From CAVZOY01 sp963777095 (lineage in GTDB: Bacteria; Actinomycetota; Actinomycetes; Mycobacteriales; Geodermatophilaceae), in the NCBI GenBank assembly GCA_963777095.1, contig CAVZOY010000003.1, positions 1 to 64,000 on the forward strand: DNA of 64,000 nucleotides. The letters are read 5' to 3'. Below, in pieces: positions 8,420 to 17,608 of the stretch (positions are counted from its first letter, which is position 1; each line of letters opens with the position of its first letter). Below the pieces are notes generated by a model, which worked only from the letters and a program-made list of their open reading frames with translations, was not told where the DNA came from and ran no database searches. Both the position numbers and the translations under genes were made by a program.

Positions 8420-8830
8420 GTGGTGGGCGCGGCGGTGGTCGAGGGCGACCGGGTGCTGGTCGCGCAGCGGCACGGCGGGCCCTACGACGGGTGCTGGGAG
8501 TTCCCCGGCGGCAAGGTCGAGCCGGGGGAGTCGGAGATCGCCGGGCTGGTGCGCGAGTGCCGCGAGGAGCTCGGCCTCGACGTCGCCCCGCAGGCCTTCG
8601 TCGGCGAGGTGGTGCTGGACGGCGTCGTCGCCGGCGGGCTGCCCGGTGCGTCCACGATGCGGCTGTGGTGGGCCCGCGCCGTGGGCGGCTCCGCGGATGC
8701 GCTCGAGCACGCGGAGCTGCGCTGGGTGCGCGGCGACGAGCTCGACGCCCTCGACTGGATCCCTGCCGACCGCCCCCTGCTCCCCGCCGTCCGCACCCTC
8801 CTCACCCGTCTGAGCCCCTCCGGCAGCTAG
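8420..8830 (+). CDS. Nudix hydrolase, MutT-like (deoxy)nucleoside triphosphate pyrophosphohydrolase
   Basis: Hydrolyses nucleoside triphosphates, probably cleansing oxidised or damaged nucleotides. About 136 residues with a full Nudix box: GGKVEPGESEIAGLVRECRE followed by ELGL matches Gx5Ex7REUxEExGU. The strand VVQVVGAAVVEGDRVLVAQR and the motif GCWEFPGGK are typical of MutT/CTP pyrophosphohydrolases. The start is uncertain: GTG at 8420 or 8423 is possible, but the frame is open upstream into the SRPBCC-like segment. It ends at 8830 and is followed by a long gene-free stretch. Confidence 0.85.
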   Translation: MVGAAVVEGDRVLVAQRHGGPYDGCWEFPGGKVEPGESEIAGLVRECREELGLDVAPQAFVGEVVLDGVVAGGLPGASTMRLWWARAVGGSADALEHAELRWVRGDELDALDWIPADRPLLPAVRTLLTRLSPSGS

Positions 8831-9169
8831 CGATCGCGACAGCCGCGCGCATGGAACGGGTGGGGGCGGCAGTACGACATTGCCGAAAGGTGTCCGGTCT
8901 TCTGTCACCCGGATTGCAACTCCTGTGGCTGATGGGAGCCCGGAGGTGCGGAAGTTACGGCGTGGACAACCGATCCTGAGGGATGGTCACAATCAGGTTG
9001 CGCTGGTGGACTCCCTCTCGTACACGTGCCTAGGGTCGGCCCGTCGTGACGGGGCTCAGAAGCCCCGGCTCGGCATGCTCAGTCAAAGAGCGCCGGCGGC
9101 CCGGCCACGAGTCGGGCGCCGGTTACCAGATCATCCCCCCGCGATTGCGGGACGAGGGAGGCATCGCAC
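8831..9169 (+). promoter_or_regulatory. Intergenic leader of the peptide importer operon
   Basis: No convincing gene is seen in these 339 bases. The region is less GC-rich than its flanks. It contains a TANNNT box (TAGGGT, 9031-9036) and, just downstream, a perfect hairpin GGGGCT (9051-9056), CAGA, AGCCCC (9061-9066) that would lie in the 5' leader of the binding-protein mRNA. GAGGGAGG at 9154-9161 is a strong ribosome site for the GTG at 9170. Promoter placement is tentative. Confidence 0.4.
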
Positions 9170-10838
9170 GTGAGATTGGGAAAGCGCAGTGCTGCGCTCA
9201 TCGGGGCCGGCATTGCCGGTGCGATGGTGCTGTCGGCATGTGGAGGCAGCGAAGAGGGCGGTGACGAGCCGAGTGGCGCCGAGGAGGGCGCCGCTGGCGG
9301 CACGTTCACCATGGCCGTGAACAACCCGGAGAACCCCCTGGTCCCGGGTAACACGACGGAGTCCGAGGGCTCCCAGATCGTCAAGGCGCTCTGGACCGGT
9401 CTGGTCGAGTACGCCGAGGACGGCGAGGTCGAGTACACGGGTGTCGCCGAGGAGATCACCTCCGAGGACAACACCACCTGGACCATCACCCTCAAGGACG
9501 GCTGGACGTTCCACGACGGGACCCCGGTGACCGCGCAGTCCTTCGTGGACGCGTGGAACTACACCGCGTACAGCCCGAACGCGAACGGTGCGTCGTACTT
9601 CTTCGCTCAACGTCGAGGGCTACGGCGACCTGCAGGCCCCGGTCGACGAGGAGACCGGTGAGCCCACCGGCGACCCGGCCGCCGAGGAGATGAGCGGGCT
9701 GAGCGCGCCGGACGAGAAGACCATCGAGGTCACCCTCTCGGCGCCGTTCGCGCAGTACCCGGTCACCCTGGGCTACAACGCGTTCTTCCCGATGGCGGAG
9801 TCCTTCTTCGAGGACCCCGAGGCCGCGCTGACGGCCGCCCCGATCGGCAACGGCCCGTTCAAGGCCGACGGCCCGTTCGAGGAGGACCAGGGCATCACCC
9901 TGTCCCGCTACGAGGACTACGCGGGTGACAACACGGCGATGGCGGACACGGTCGAGATCAAGATCTACTCGGACGTGAACACCTCCTACACCGACGTCCA
10001 GGGCGGCAACCTCGACGTCGTCAAGGACATCCCGCCGGACGCCATCACCACGGCGCCCGACGAGTTCGGTGACCGCTTCATCGAGCGGCCGTCGTCGTCC
10101 TTCACCTACGTCGGGTTCCCGACGTACGACCCGCGCTACGAGGACAAGCGGGTGCGTCAGGCCATCTCCATGGCGATCGACCGTGAGGCGATCACCACGG
10201 CGATCTTCAACGGCACCTTCACCCCGGCCACCGACGCGATCGCTCCGGTCGTCGACGGTTACCGCGAGGGCGCCTGCGAGTACTGCCAGTACGACCCGGA
10301 GGCAGCCAAGGCTCTCCTCGACGAGACGGACTTCGACACGAGCGAGCCGGTCGAGCTGTGGTTCAACGCGGGTGCCGGCCACGACGCGTGGATGGAGGCC
10401 GTGGGCAACCAGCTCCGGGAGAACCTCGGGATCGAGTTCACCCTGAACGGCGACCTCGACTTCGCGGAGTACCTGCCCAAGGGCGACGAGAAGGGCTTCA
10501 CCGGGCCGTTCCGTCTCGGCTGGGCGATGGACTACCCGAGCCCGCAGAACTACCTGGAGCCGCTGTACTCGACGGGCGCCCTGCCGCCGAACGGTTCGAA
10601 CTCGGCGTTCTACTCGAACCCGGAGTTCGACGACCTGGTGTCGCAGGGCAACCAGGCCGAGAGCAACGAGGAGGCCATCGAGCTCTACCAGCAGGCCGAT
10701 GACCTCCTCCTCGAGGACATGCCGATCGCCCCGATGTTCTTCGGTGTGGAGCAGATCGTCCACAGCGAGAACGTGTCCAACGTGGTGATCGACGTGTTCG
10801 GCCAGATCGATGTCGCGGGTGTCACGGTCAACCAGTGA
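9170..10838 (+). CDS. dppA: Peptide ABC transporter substrate-binding lipoprotein (frame break)
   Basis: Extracellular lipoprotein that delivers oligopeptides to the membrane complex encoded downstream (SBP family 5). A signal peptide ends in the lipobox LSAC with Cys24. The mature part shows EGSQIVKALWTGLVEY, the lobe hinge region and VRQAISMAIDREAI, a family-5 hallmark. The frame breaks near 9605 in TTCTTCGCTCAAC; removing one base gives SYFFLNVEGYGDL and an uninterrupted protein of about 555 residues. Strong ribosome site GAGGGAGG. It is separated from dppB by two terminator-like hairpins, which fits the usual excess of binding protein over permease. Confidence 0.92.
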
Positions 10839-10849
10839 TCCCGCTGTCG

Positions 10850-10875
10850 CCGACGCGCGGGTGACCGCGCGTCGG
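10850..10875 (+). terminator. Perfect 11-bp hairpin after dppA
   Basis: CCGACGCGCGG (10850-10860) and CCGCGCGTCGG (10865-10875) form a perfect 11-bp stem with a GTGA loop, 11 bp after the dppA stop. There is no T-run. It probably stabilises the dppA mRNA end or gives partial termination before dppB. Confidence 0.6.
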
Positions 10876-10894
10876 TGACAACCGCACCACACTC

Positions 10895-10935
10895 GCCGCC
10901 GGGGGCGCCGTCCGGAAGGACGGCCCCCCGGCGGC
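10895..10935 (+). terminator. Long GC-rich hairpin between dppA and dppB
   Basis: A stem of about 18 bp with one bulged C: left arm 10895-10913, loop GGAA at 10914-10917, right arm 10918-10935 (GGACGGC then CCCCCGGCGGC). It is one of the strongest stem-loops in the window and, with the preceding hairpin, makes a double attenuating terminator before the permease genes. Confidence 0.65.
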
Positions 10936-11061
10936 TCCCATGAGCGGCCCCGCGCTGTCAGTGGGAGCGGCCCCGGGATGCCTCTCCGGGGCCACTACTG
11001 GCAGAGTGAACCGTCCGCCGTTCACCGTCGATCGGCGCAGAAAACTTCATCGAGGGGAGTC

Positions 11062-11985
11062 ATGGGCCGCTACGTAGCGCGCCGGCTGTTGCTCACCATC
11101 CCCGTCCTGATCGGGGCGTCGTTCCTGATCTTCGCGATGGTCTACGCACTGCCGGGCGATCCCATCCGAGCCCTTGCCGGAGACCGGCCGCTCTCGCCCG
11201 GTGTCATGGCAGAGCTGCGCCAGGAGTTCAACCTCAACGACCCGCTGCTCGTGCAGTACGCCAAGTACGTCGCCGGCCTCTTCCAGGGCGACTTCGGTAC
11301 CGACTTCGCCGGCCGTCCGGTCTGGGACCTCATCGAGCGGCGGATGCCCGTCACCGCCAAGCTCGCCCTGGTCGCCGTGCTGTTCGAGATCATCATCGGC
11401 GTCGTTGCCGGCGTCCTCGCGGGGATCCGTCGCAACGGATTCTTCGACAACCTGGTCCTGGTCTCGACCACCCTGATCGTGTCGGTTCCGATCCTCGTGC
11501 TGGCCTTCCTCGCCCAGTACGTCTTCGGACTCAAACTCGGCTGGTTCCCGATCGCCGGCATCCAGCAGGGCTGGTACAGCTACATCCTGCCCGGACTGGT
11601 CCTGGCGTCGGGCTCGCTCGCCTACGTCGCCCGGCTGACCCGCACGAGCATGGCCGAGAACCTCCGGGCCGACTACGTGCGCACCGCGCGCGCGAAGGGG
11701 CTTCCGCCGAGGACCGTGGTGGTGCGGCACACGCTGCGCAACAGCCTGATCCCGGTGGTCACGTTCATCGGTGCGGACATCGGCACGCTGATGGGCGGCG
11801 CGATCGTGACCGAGGGCGTCTTCAACATCCCGGGCATCGGCCGGGCCGTCTTCGATGCCATCCGCTCCCAGGAGGGCGCGGTCGTCGTCGGCATCACGAT
11901 CCTGCTCGTCGGGGTGTTCATCTTCTTCAACCTGGTCGTCGACCTGCTCTACGCCGTGCTCGACCCGAGGATCCGCTATGACTGA
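11062..11985 (+). CDS. dppB: Peptide ABC transporter permease, DppB type
   Basis: Inner-membrane channel subunit of the oligopeptide importer, 307 residues. The N-terminus GRYVARRLLLTIPVLIGAS and the segment YALPGDPIRAL are hallmarks of DppB/OppB. About six membrane helices are visible, with the ATPase-contact loop ADYVRTARAKGLP followed by HTLRNSLIP. ATG at 11062 has a good ribosome site (GAGGGGAG). Its end overlaps the dppC start by 8 bp. Confidence 0.95.
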   Translation: MGRYVARRLLLTIPVLIGASFLIFAMVYALPGDPIRALAGDRPLSPGVMAELRQEFNLNDPLLVQYAKYVAGLFQGDFGTDFAGRPVWDLIERRMPVTAKLALVAVLFEIIIGVVAGVLAGIRRNGFFDNLVLVSTTLIVSVPILVLAFLAQYVFGLKLGWFPIAGIQQGWYSYILPGLVLASGSLAYVARLTRTSMAENLRADYVRTARAKGLPPRTVVVRHTLRNSLIPVVTFIGADIGTLMGGAIVTEGVFNIPGIGRAVFDAIRSQEGAVVVGITILLVGVFIFFNLVVDLLYAVLDPRIRYD

Positions 11986-12953
11986 TCAGCAGCAGGCCGA
12001 CCTGCGGCACGACGAGATGGAGGCCGGCACCCAGACCGTCCTCGGCACCCCGAGCGTCGACGTCACGGAGGGTCGGCAGAACAGCCTGTGGAGCGACGCG
12101 TGGCGCTCGCTCAGGCGGAACCCGCTGTTCTGGATCGGCTCGTTCCTGACCTTCGTGTTCTCGGTCATGGCGCTCGTCCCGCAGCTCTTCGCCCGGGGCG
12201 CCGATCCCGCGCGAGTGCAGCCTGTCGAACTCGCGGGCGCACGCCGTCGGGCGAGCACTGGTTCGGCTTCGACCAGCAGGGATGCGACTACCTGGCCAAC
12301 GTGGTCTACGGGGCGCGCAACTCGCTGATCATCGGCGTCACGTCGGTACTCGTCATCCTGTTGCTCGGCGTCCTCAGCGGGGCCATCGCCGGGTACTACG
12401 GCGGCGTGACCGACAGCCTGCTGTCGCGGCTGGCCGACGTCTTCTACGCGATCCCGGCCATCCTGGGCGCGATCGTGCTGCTGAAGGTCGGCCCGTCCAC
12501 CGACCTGCCGATCATCAGCAACCGCGGTCGCGGGTGCCGTCGCCCTCGCCCTCGCGTTCTTCGGCTGGATGACGGCCATGCGACTGGTCAGATCGCAGGT
12601 CATCGCCGTGAAGAGCAGCGACTACGTCGCGGCCGCCCGGGCGATGGGGGCCTCGGACACGCCGGATCATGGTCCGGCACATCCTGCCCAACGCGGTGGC
12701 GCCGGTGCTCGTCTACACGACGATCACCATCGGCGTGCTCATCGCAGCCGAGGCGACGCTGACCTACCTCGGCGTCGGCCTGCAGCGTCCGGCGATCTCC
12801 TGGGGTCTCCAGATCAGCACCGGGCAGAGCCTGCTGCGCACCGCCCCCCACCTGGTCCTGTTCCCCAGCGCCGTCCTGACGCTCAACGTGATGGCGTTCG
12901 TGATGCTGGGCGACGCGCTCCGCGACGCCCTCGACCCGAGGCAGCGTTCATGA
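11978..12953 (+). CDS. dppC: Peptide ABC transporter permease, DppC type (four frame breaks)
   Basis: Second channel subunit of the importer. The start ATG at 11978 gives a long cytoplasmic N-terminus, then RRNPLFWIGSFLTFVFS. Frame breaks near 12208, 12235, 12532 and 12663 are each removed by deleting one base. The corrected protein then reads ADPRECSLSNSR, PSGEHWFGFDQQGCDYLANV, VAGAVALALAFFGWMTAMRL and RIMVRHILPNAVAPVL, all classic DppC/OppC segments, and ends DALRDALDPRQRS. At least two breaks lie in short C or G runs. The last base pairs overlap the ATG of dppD (ATGA). I treat this as an intact gene with sequence errors rather than a pseudogene. Confidence 0.85.
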
Positions 12954-14008
12954 CCTATCCCTCCGCCACCGCGACGACGGTGGCCGGCCCGAACGACCCG
13001 ACCGCCATCCTCGAGGTCGACGACCTGCACGTGCAGTTCCGCACCGACTCCGGCCTCGTCCGGGCGGTCAACGGGCTGAGCTACACCGTGGCCGCCGGGG
13101 AGACCCTGGCGATCCTCGGTGAGTCCGGCTCGGGCAAGTCGGTCTCGGCGCAGGCGATCATGGGCATCCTCGACATGCCGCCGGGGGAGATCACCCGGGG
13201 CCAGATCTGGTTCGAGGGACGCAACCTGCTCGACCTGTCGAACGAGGAGCAGCGCAAGGTCCGGGGTCCGGGGATCTCGATGATCTTCCAGGACGCGCTG
13301 TCCTCGCTGAACCCCGTCTACAGCGTCGGCTTCCAGATCGGCGAGATGTTCCGGGCGCACCGGGGCACCTCGAAGAAGGAGGCCAAGAAGCTGGCCGTCG
13401 AGCTCATGGAGCGCGTCCGCATCCCCGCGGCGGCCCAGCGGGTGAACGACTACCCGCACCAGTTCTCGGGCGGTATGCGGCAGCGCGTCATGATCGCGAT
13501 GGCGATCGCGCTGGACCCGAAGATCCTGATCGCCGACGAGCCGACCACCGCGCTCGACGTCACCGTGCAGGCGCAGGTCATGGACCTGCTCAAGGACCTG
13601 CAGCGGGAGACGGGCATGGGTCTGGTCCTCATCACCCACGACCTCGGCGTCGTGAACGAGGTGGCCGACAAGGTGGCCGTCATGTACGCCGGGACGTCGG
13701 TGGAGACCGGCACGGTGGACGACGTCTTCTCGCGTCCGGCGCACCCGTACACCGAGGGCCTGATGAACTCGATCCCCCAGGTCGAGGCGAAGGGTGGCCG
13801 GCTGCAGCCGATCATCGGCCAGCCGCCGAACCTGGCGCGGATCCCCAGCGGCTGCTCGTTCCACCCGCGGTGCGCGCACCGCCGGCTGGGGGCGGCGGCG
13901 CGCCCGGGTGCCGAGTGCTCGGTGGACGTGCCGCTGCTGCGCCCCGTGCTCCCCGGCCGCGAGGCGGCCTGTCACTACAGCGAGGAGGTCCTCGGTGGCC
14001 GAGGCTGA
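12950..14008 (+). CDS. dppD: Peptide ABC transporter ATP-binding protein, DppD type
   Basis: One of two ATPases of the importer, 352 residues. Walker A GESGSGKS near 57-64, signature FSGGMRQRV, Walker B ILIADEPTTALDV, and H-loop LITHDLG. The C-terminal oligopeptide-transporter region has GCSFHPRCAH; the following stretch RRLGAAARPG looks locally scrambled compared with the family and may hide two compensating indels near 13885. It is coupled to dppC by ATGA and overlaps dppF by 14 bp. Confidence 0.94.
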   Translation: MTYPSATATTVAGPNDPTAILEVDDLHVQFRTDSGLVRAVNGLSYTVAAGETLAILGESGSGKSVSAQAIMGILDMPPGEITRGQIWFEGRNLLDLSNEEQRKVRGPGISMIFQDALSSLNPVYSVGFQIGEMFRAHRGTSKKEAKKLAVELMERVRIPAAAQRVNDYPHQFSGGMRQRVMIAMAIALDPKILIADEPTTALDVTVQAQVMDLLKDLQRETGMGLVLITHDLGVVNEVADKVAVMYAGTSVETGTVDDVFSRPAHPYTEGLMNSIPQVEAKGGRLQPIIGQPPNLARIPSGCSFHPRCAHRRLGAAARPGAECSVDVPLLRPVLPGREAACHYSEEVLGGRG

Positions 14009-15108
14009 GGTCAACGGCATCGCGTCCGACGCCGAGGTCGACAAGGCCGAGCGCCAGGCGCCCCTCGGTACCGGTGCCCACGAGCGGGGCGGCAGCACGT
14101 CGGAGCCGCTGCTGGAGCTGCGCGGGACTGAAGAAGCACTTCCCGCTGACCCAGGGCATCGTCTTCAAGAAGACGATCGGCCACGTGCGTGCGGTCGACG
14201 GCGTCGATCTGACCCTCGGCCGCGGCGAGACGCTCGGCCTGGTCGGCGAGTCCGGCTGCGGCAAGTCGACGGTGTCCAAGCTGCTGGTCGCGCTGGAGAA
14301 GCCGACCGCCGGGCAGATCCTCTACAAGGGCCGCGACGTCGCGAAGATGAACGGGCGGCAGCTCAAGCAGTACCGCCGCGAGGTCCAGATCATCTTCCAG
14401 GACCCGTACGCGTCGCTGAACCCGCGGATGACCGCCGGCGACATCGTCGCCGAGGGGTGGTCGGTGCACACCGACATCGCGCCCCGCAAGGGCCGGCTGA
14501 AGCGGACCCAGGAGCTGCTCGACCGCGTCGGGCTCAACCCGGACTACGTCAACCGCTACCCGCACCAGTTCTCCGGCGGCCAGCGCCAGCGCATCGGCAT
14601 CGCCCGCGCCCTGGCGCTGCAGCCGGAGATCATCATCTGCGACGAGCCGGTCTCGGCCCTCGACGTCTCGGTCCAGGCGCAGGTGGTCAACCTGCTCGAG
14701 GACCTGCAGGACGACTTCGGCCTCGCCTACCTGTTCATCGCGCACGACCTGTCGGTGGTGCGCCACATCTCCGACCGCGTCGCGGTGATGTACCTCGGCA
14801 GCATCGTGGAGGAGGGCACCGACCTCGACGTCTACGCCCGGCCCTCGCACCCGTACACGCAGGCCCTGCTGTCGTCGGTGCCGCTGCACGAGCCGGCGCT
14901 GCGCGGGCAGAAGGAGCGGATCCTGCTCACCGGCGACGTGCCGAGCCCGGCCAACCCGCCCTCGGGCTGCCGGTTCCGCACCCGCTGCTGGAAGGCGCAG
15001 GACATCTGCGCCACCGAGCCGCCGCCGCTGATCGACCGCGGCCAGGGCCACCCGAGCGCCTGCCACTTCGCCGAGGCGCGCGAGGTCGTCCCCATCGAAA
15101 CGGTGTGA
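13995..15108 (+). CDS. dppF: Peptide ABC transporter ATP-binding protein, DppF type (frame break)
   Basis: Second ATPase of the importer. The start GTG at 13995 gives VAEAEVNGIASDAEVDKAER; near 14126 a G-run (CGCGGGACTG) shifts the frame, and removing one G gives LLELRGLKKHFPLTQGIVF, the standard DppF opening. The rest is intact: Walker A GESGCGKS, signature FSGGQRQRI, Walker B IIICDEPVSALDV, H-loop FIAHDLS, and the C-terminal cysteine-rich PSGCRFRTRCWKAQDIC segment. Its stop overlaps the mshB start (GTGA), which links the importer and mshB transcripts. Confidence 0.9.
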
Positions 15109-15998
15109 CCGGGCGTCGGCTGCTCCTCGTCCACGCACATCCGGACGACGAGACGATCACCTCCGGCGTGACGATGGCCCGGTACGCCGCCGAGGGCGCC
15201 GGGGTCACCCTCCTCACCTGCACGCTGGGTGAGGAGGGGGAGGTGCTGGTCCCCGAGCTGGCGCAGCTCGCCGCCGACCAGGCCGACCAGCTGGGCGGGT
15301 ACCGCATCTGGGAGCTGCGCGCGGCGATGGCCGAGCTCGGGGTCACCGACATCCGCTTCCTCGGAGGCCCCGGCCGGTGGCGCGACTCCGGGATGATCGG
15401 CACCCCCGCGAACGACAACCCGCGCGCCTTCTGGAACGCCGACCTCGACGAGGCGGTCGCCCAGGCGGTCGCCGTCGTCCGCGAGGTCCGGCCGCAGGTG
15501 GTCGTCACCTACGACGAGAACGGCGGCTACGGCCACCCCGACCACATCCAGGCGCACCGGGTGGCGATGGGGGCGGTCGACGCCGCCGCCGACCCGGCCT
15601 ACCGGCCCGACCTCGGCGAGCCGTGGCAGGTCGCGAAGGTCTACTGGTCGGCCGTGCCCCGGTCGGTGCTGCAGGCCGGCATCGACGCGCTCGCCGAGCA
15701 GGGCGGGCCGTCCATCTTCGAGGGCGTCACGGACGCCGCGGAGATCCCCTACGCCGTGCCGGACGAGCAGATCAGCGCCGCCGTCGACGGCCGCGCCTGG
15801 CATGGCCGCAAGGTCGACGCCATGCGCGCCTACCCGACCCAGATCCAGGTCGACGGGCCGTTCTTCGCGCTGTCCAACAACTTCGGCCAGGAGGTGCTCG
15901 GCATCGAGTACTTCCGGCTGGTCCGCGGCGAGCGCGGGCCGGGCGGCGAGGCGCCGAACGGGTGGGAGGTCGACCTCTTCGCCGGGCTCGACGTCTGA
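15105..15998 (+). CDS. mshB: Mycothiol biosynthesis deacetylase MshB
   Basis: Zinc deacetylase that converts GlcNAc-inositol to GlcN-inositol in mycothiol synthesis. The 297-residue protein has the zinc/base motif HAHPDDE (His12, Asp15, with Asp14 as general base) and the third ligand His147 in GYGHPDH, at the same spacing as in characterised MshB. GTG at 15105 overlaps the dppF stop. A small membrane protein follows, as in mycobacteria. Confidence 0.95.
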   Translation: MTGRRLLLVHAHPDDETITSGVTMARYAAEGAGVTLLTCTLGEEGEVLVPELAQLAADQADQLGGYRIWELRAAMAELGVTDIRFLGGPGRWRDSGMIGTPANDNPRAFWNADLDEAVAQAVAVVREVRPQVVVTYDENGGYGHPDHIQAHRVAMGAVDAAADPAYRPDLGEPWQVAKVYWSAVPRSVLQAGIDALAEQGGPSIFEGVTDAAEIPYAVPDEQISAAVDGRAWHGRKVDAMRAYPTQIQVDGPFFALSNNFGQEVLGIEYFRLVRGERGPGGEAPNGWEVDLFAGLDV

Positions 15999-16003
15999 GT
16001 CGG

Positions 16004-16438
16004 GTGCGACGGACGGCGGTGCCCCGCGCGCTCCTGCTGACGGCGTGGTCGGTGCTCGGGGTGGCGCTGGCGGCCTGGCTGGCCGTGGTCGAGGTCCTCT
16101 GGCTGCCGCTGCGGATCGGTGGGCTGCTGGTCCCCGTCTCGGTCGTCGCCGCCGTCGTCGGCAACCTCCTCCTGGTCGACCTCGTCCTGCGTCGCACGTC
16201 GTCCCGCGCCGTCGCCCTGCTGCCGGCGCTCACGTGGGTGGTCGTCGCCGTGGCGGCGTCCATGCGCCGGGCGGAGGGCGACCTGCTGATCATCGGCTCC
16301 GGCGGGCTGGGTGCCGTGGGGCTGGCCTTCCTGCTGCTCGGCGTGCTCGCCGCGGCGGTCGCGGTGGGCCGGGCGCTGGCGTTCCGGCCGGTCAGCCGGT
16401 CGGAGCCAGCCGGTAGTGGTACCGATGGTGCTCGGTGA
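16004..16438 (+). CDS. Conserved membrane protein downstream of mshB
   Basis: Protein of 144 residues with about four hydrophobic helices and a short polar C-terminus (VSRSEPAGSGTDGAR). It follows mshB by 5 bp in the position of the mycobacterial membrane protein Rv1171 (synteny from general knowledge). GTG at 16004; a second GTG at 16019 is possible. No catalytic motif is visible. Its 3' end overlaps the convergent GNAT gene by 47 bp. Confidence 0.8.
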   Translation: MRRTAVPRALLLTAWSVLGVALAAWLAVVEVLWLPLRIGGLLVPVSVVAAVVGNLLLVDLVLRRTSSRAVALLPALTWVVVAVAASMRRAEGDLLIIGSGGLGAVGLAFLLLGVLAAAVAVGRALAFRPVSRSEPAGSGTDGAR

Positions 16439-17139
16439 ACCCGAGCCGCGCGTAGAGCGCCAGCGCCGCCTCGTTGGTCTCGACCACCTGCAGCAGGCAC
16501 CGGCGGCCGCCCCGGTCCCGGGCCCAGCAGCCCAGCGCCGCCATCACCGCCGTCCCGAGGCCCTGTCGCCGGGCCTGCTCGGCAACCGTCACCGCCGTGA
16601 CCACCAGCCAGTCCTCGACCAGCACGCCGCGGGCGACGGCGGCCAGCGGCGCGGGCTCCGGCGCCAGCCGGACCGAGGCGAAGACGGGGTCGTCGGTGTT
16701 GACCAGGATGCGGTGCGCGACCGGGGGCAGGGGAGTGCCGCGGTAGCGGTAGCCGGCCAGCCAGGCCTCGTCCGGCTCGGGTGCGAGGTCCACCGGCACG
16801 TCGGGCGCCGCCCAGGGGACGAGCGGTGCCGTGAGCACCAGGACGTCCTCGACCGTCGTCCACCCGGCGGCCGCGAACGCGGCGTCCGCCGCCTCGGCGC
16901 CGGGGAGCGGAACCTGCGCCTGCGGGCGCAGGCCGCGGGCCGCGTACCAGCGGCCGACCTGCGCCACCGCCTCCGACGGCGGCACGGGCGGGTCGCCCAC
17001 GACCAGCGCGGAGTTGGCCCGGCCGGTGAAGCCGCCCCCGGCGCGCAGCAGCCAGTCGCCGTACGGCTCCTCCTCCAGTCCCCGCCAACTGCGGGCGGCC
17101 AGGCGCTCGAGGACGACGACGTCGGAAGGCGGTGGTCAC
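16392..17139 (-). CDS. GNAT acetyltransferase, probably two-domain (frame break)
   Basis: N-acetyltransferase of about 249 residues. The C-terminal GNAT domain shows the acetyl-CoA loop ARRQGLGTAVMAAL and the terminal NEAALALYARLGF motif. The N-terminal half looks like a degenerate GNAT domain. GTG at 17139 gives VTTA, and a frame break near 17121 (TTCC) is cured by removing one T to give SDVVVLERLAARSWRGLEEE. The acceptor substrate is unknown. It faces the ferredoxin gene divergently, leaving about 140 bp for promoters. Confidence 0.82.
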
Positions 17140-17281
17140 GGTGCGATCCTCGCCGACCTCCGGGCGGGTGATCCGGGGAGCCCCGTCGCGCCCGGGCCGT
17201 GATCGACAGGGGATACTGGACACCGAACGTCCGACCCGGCTGCGGCCGTGGTCCGCCCGCACGTCCCCAGGAGGGAACACC

Positions 17282-17608
17282 GTGACCTACGTCATCACCC
17301 AGCCGTGCGTCGACGTCCTCGACAAGGCGTGCATCGACGAGTGTCCGGTGGACTGCATCTACGAGGGCGACCGGATGCTCTACATCCACCCCGACGAGTG
17401 CGTCGACTGCGGTGCCTGCGAGCCGGTCTGCCCGGTGGAGGCCATCTACTACGAGGACGACGTCCCGGACAAGTGGAAGGACTACTACAACGCCAACGTG
17501 GAGTTCTTCTCCGACCTGGGCAGCCCCGGCGGCGCGGCCAAGACGGGCAAGATCGACAAGGACCACCCGCTCGTCGCCGCCCTGCCGCCGCAGGGCGAGG
17601 GTCACTGA
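17282..17608 (+). CDS. fdxA: 7Fe ferredoxin (FdxA/FdxC)
   Basis: Soluble electron carrier of 108 residues. Cys9, Cys17 and Cys50 fit the [3Fe-4S] site and Cys21, Cys40, Cys43 and Cys46 the [4Fe-4S] site, with Cys25 as the extra cysteine, the same pattern as Azotobacter FdI. GTG at 17282 follows CAGGAGGGAACACC, a strong ribosome site. It could feed electrons to the sulfite reductase encoded nearby, although no direct link is shown. Its TGA overlaps a CTG codon that appears to start dapC. Confidence 0.95.
   Translation: MTYVITQPCVDVLDKACIDECPVDCIYEGDRMLYIHPDECVDCGACEPVCPVEAIYYEDDVPDKWKDYYNANVEFFSDLGSPGGAAKTGKIDKDHPLVAALPPQGEGH

Noticed and set aside
8866..8880. Third TTGTCGTAC-like element (GTACGACA)
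   Set aside because: Only part of the -35 element matches and no TANNNT box or gene start follows at the right distance.
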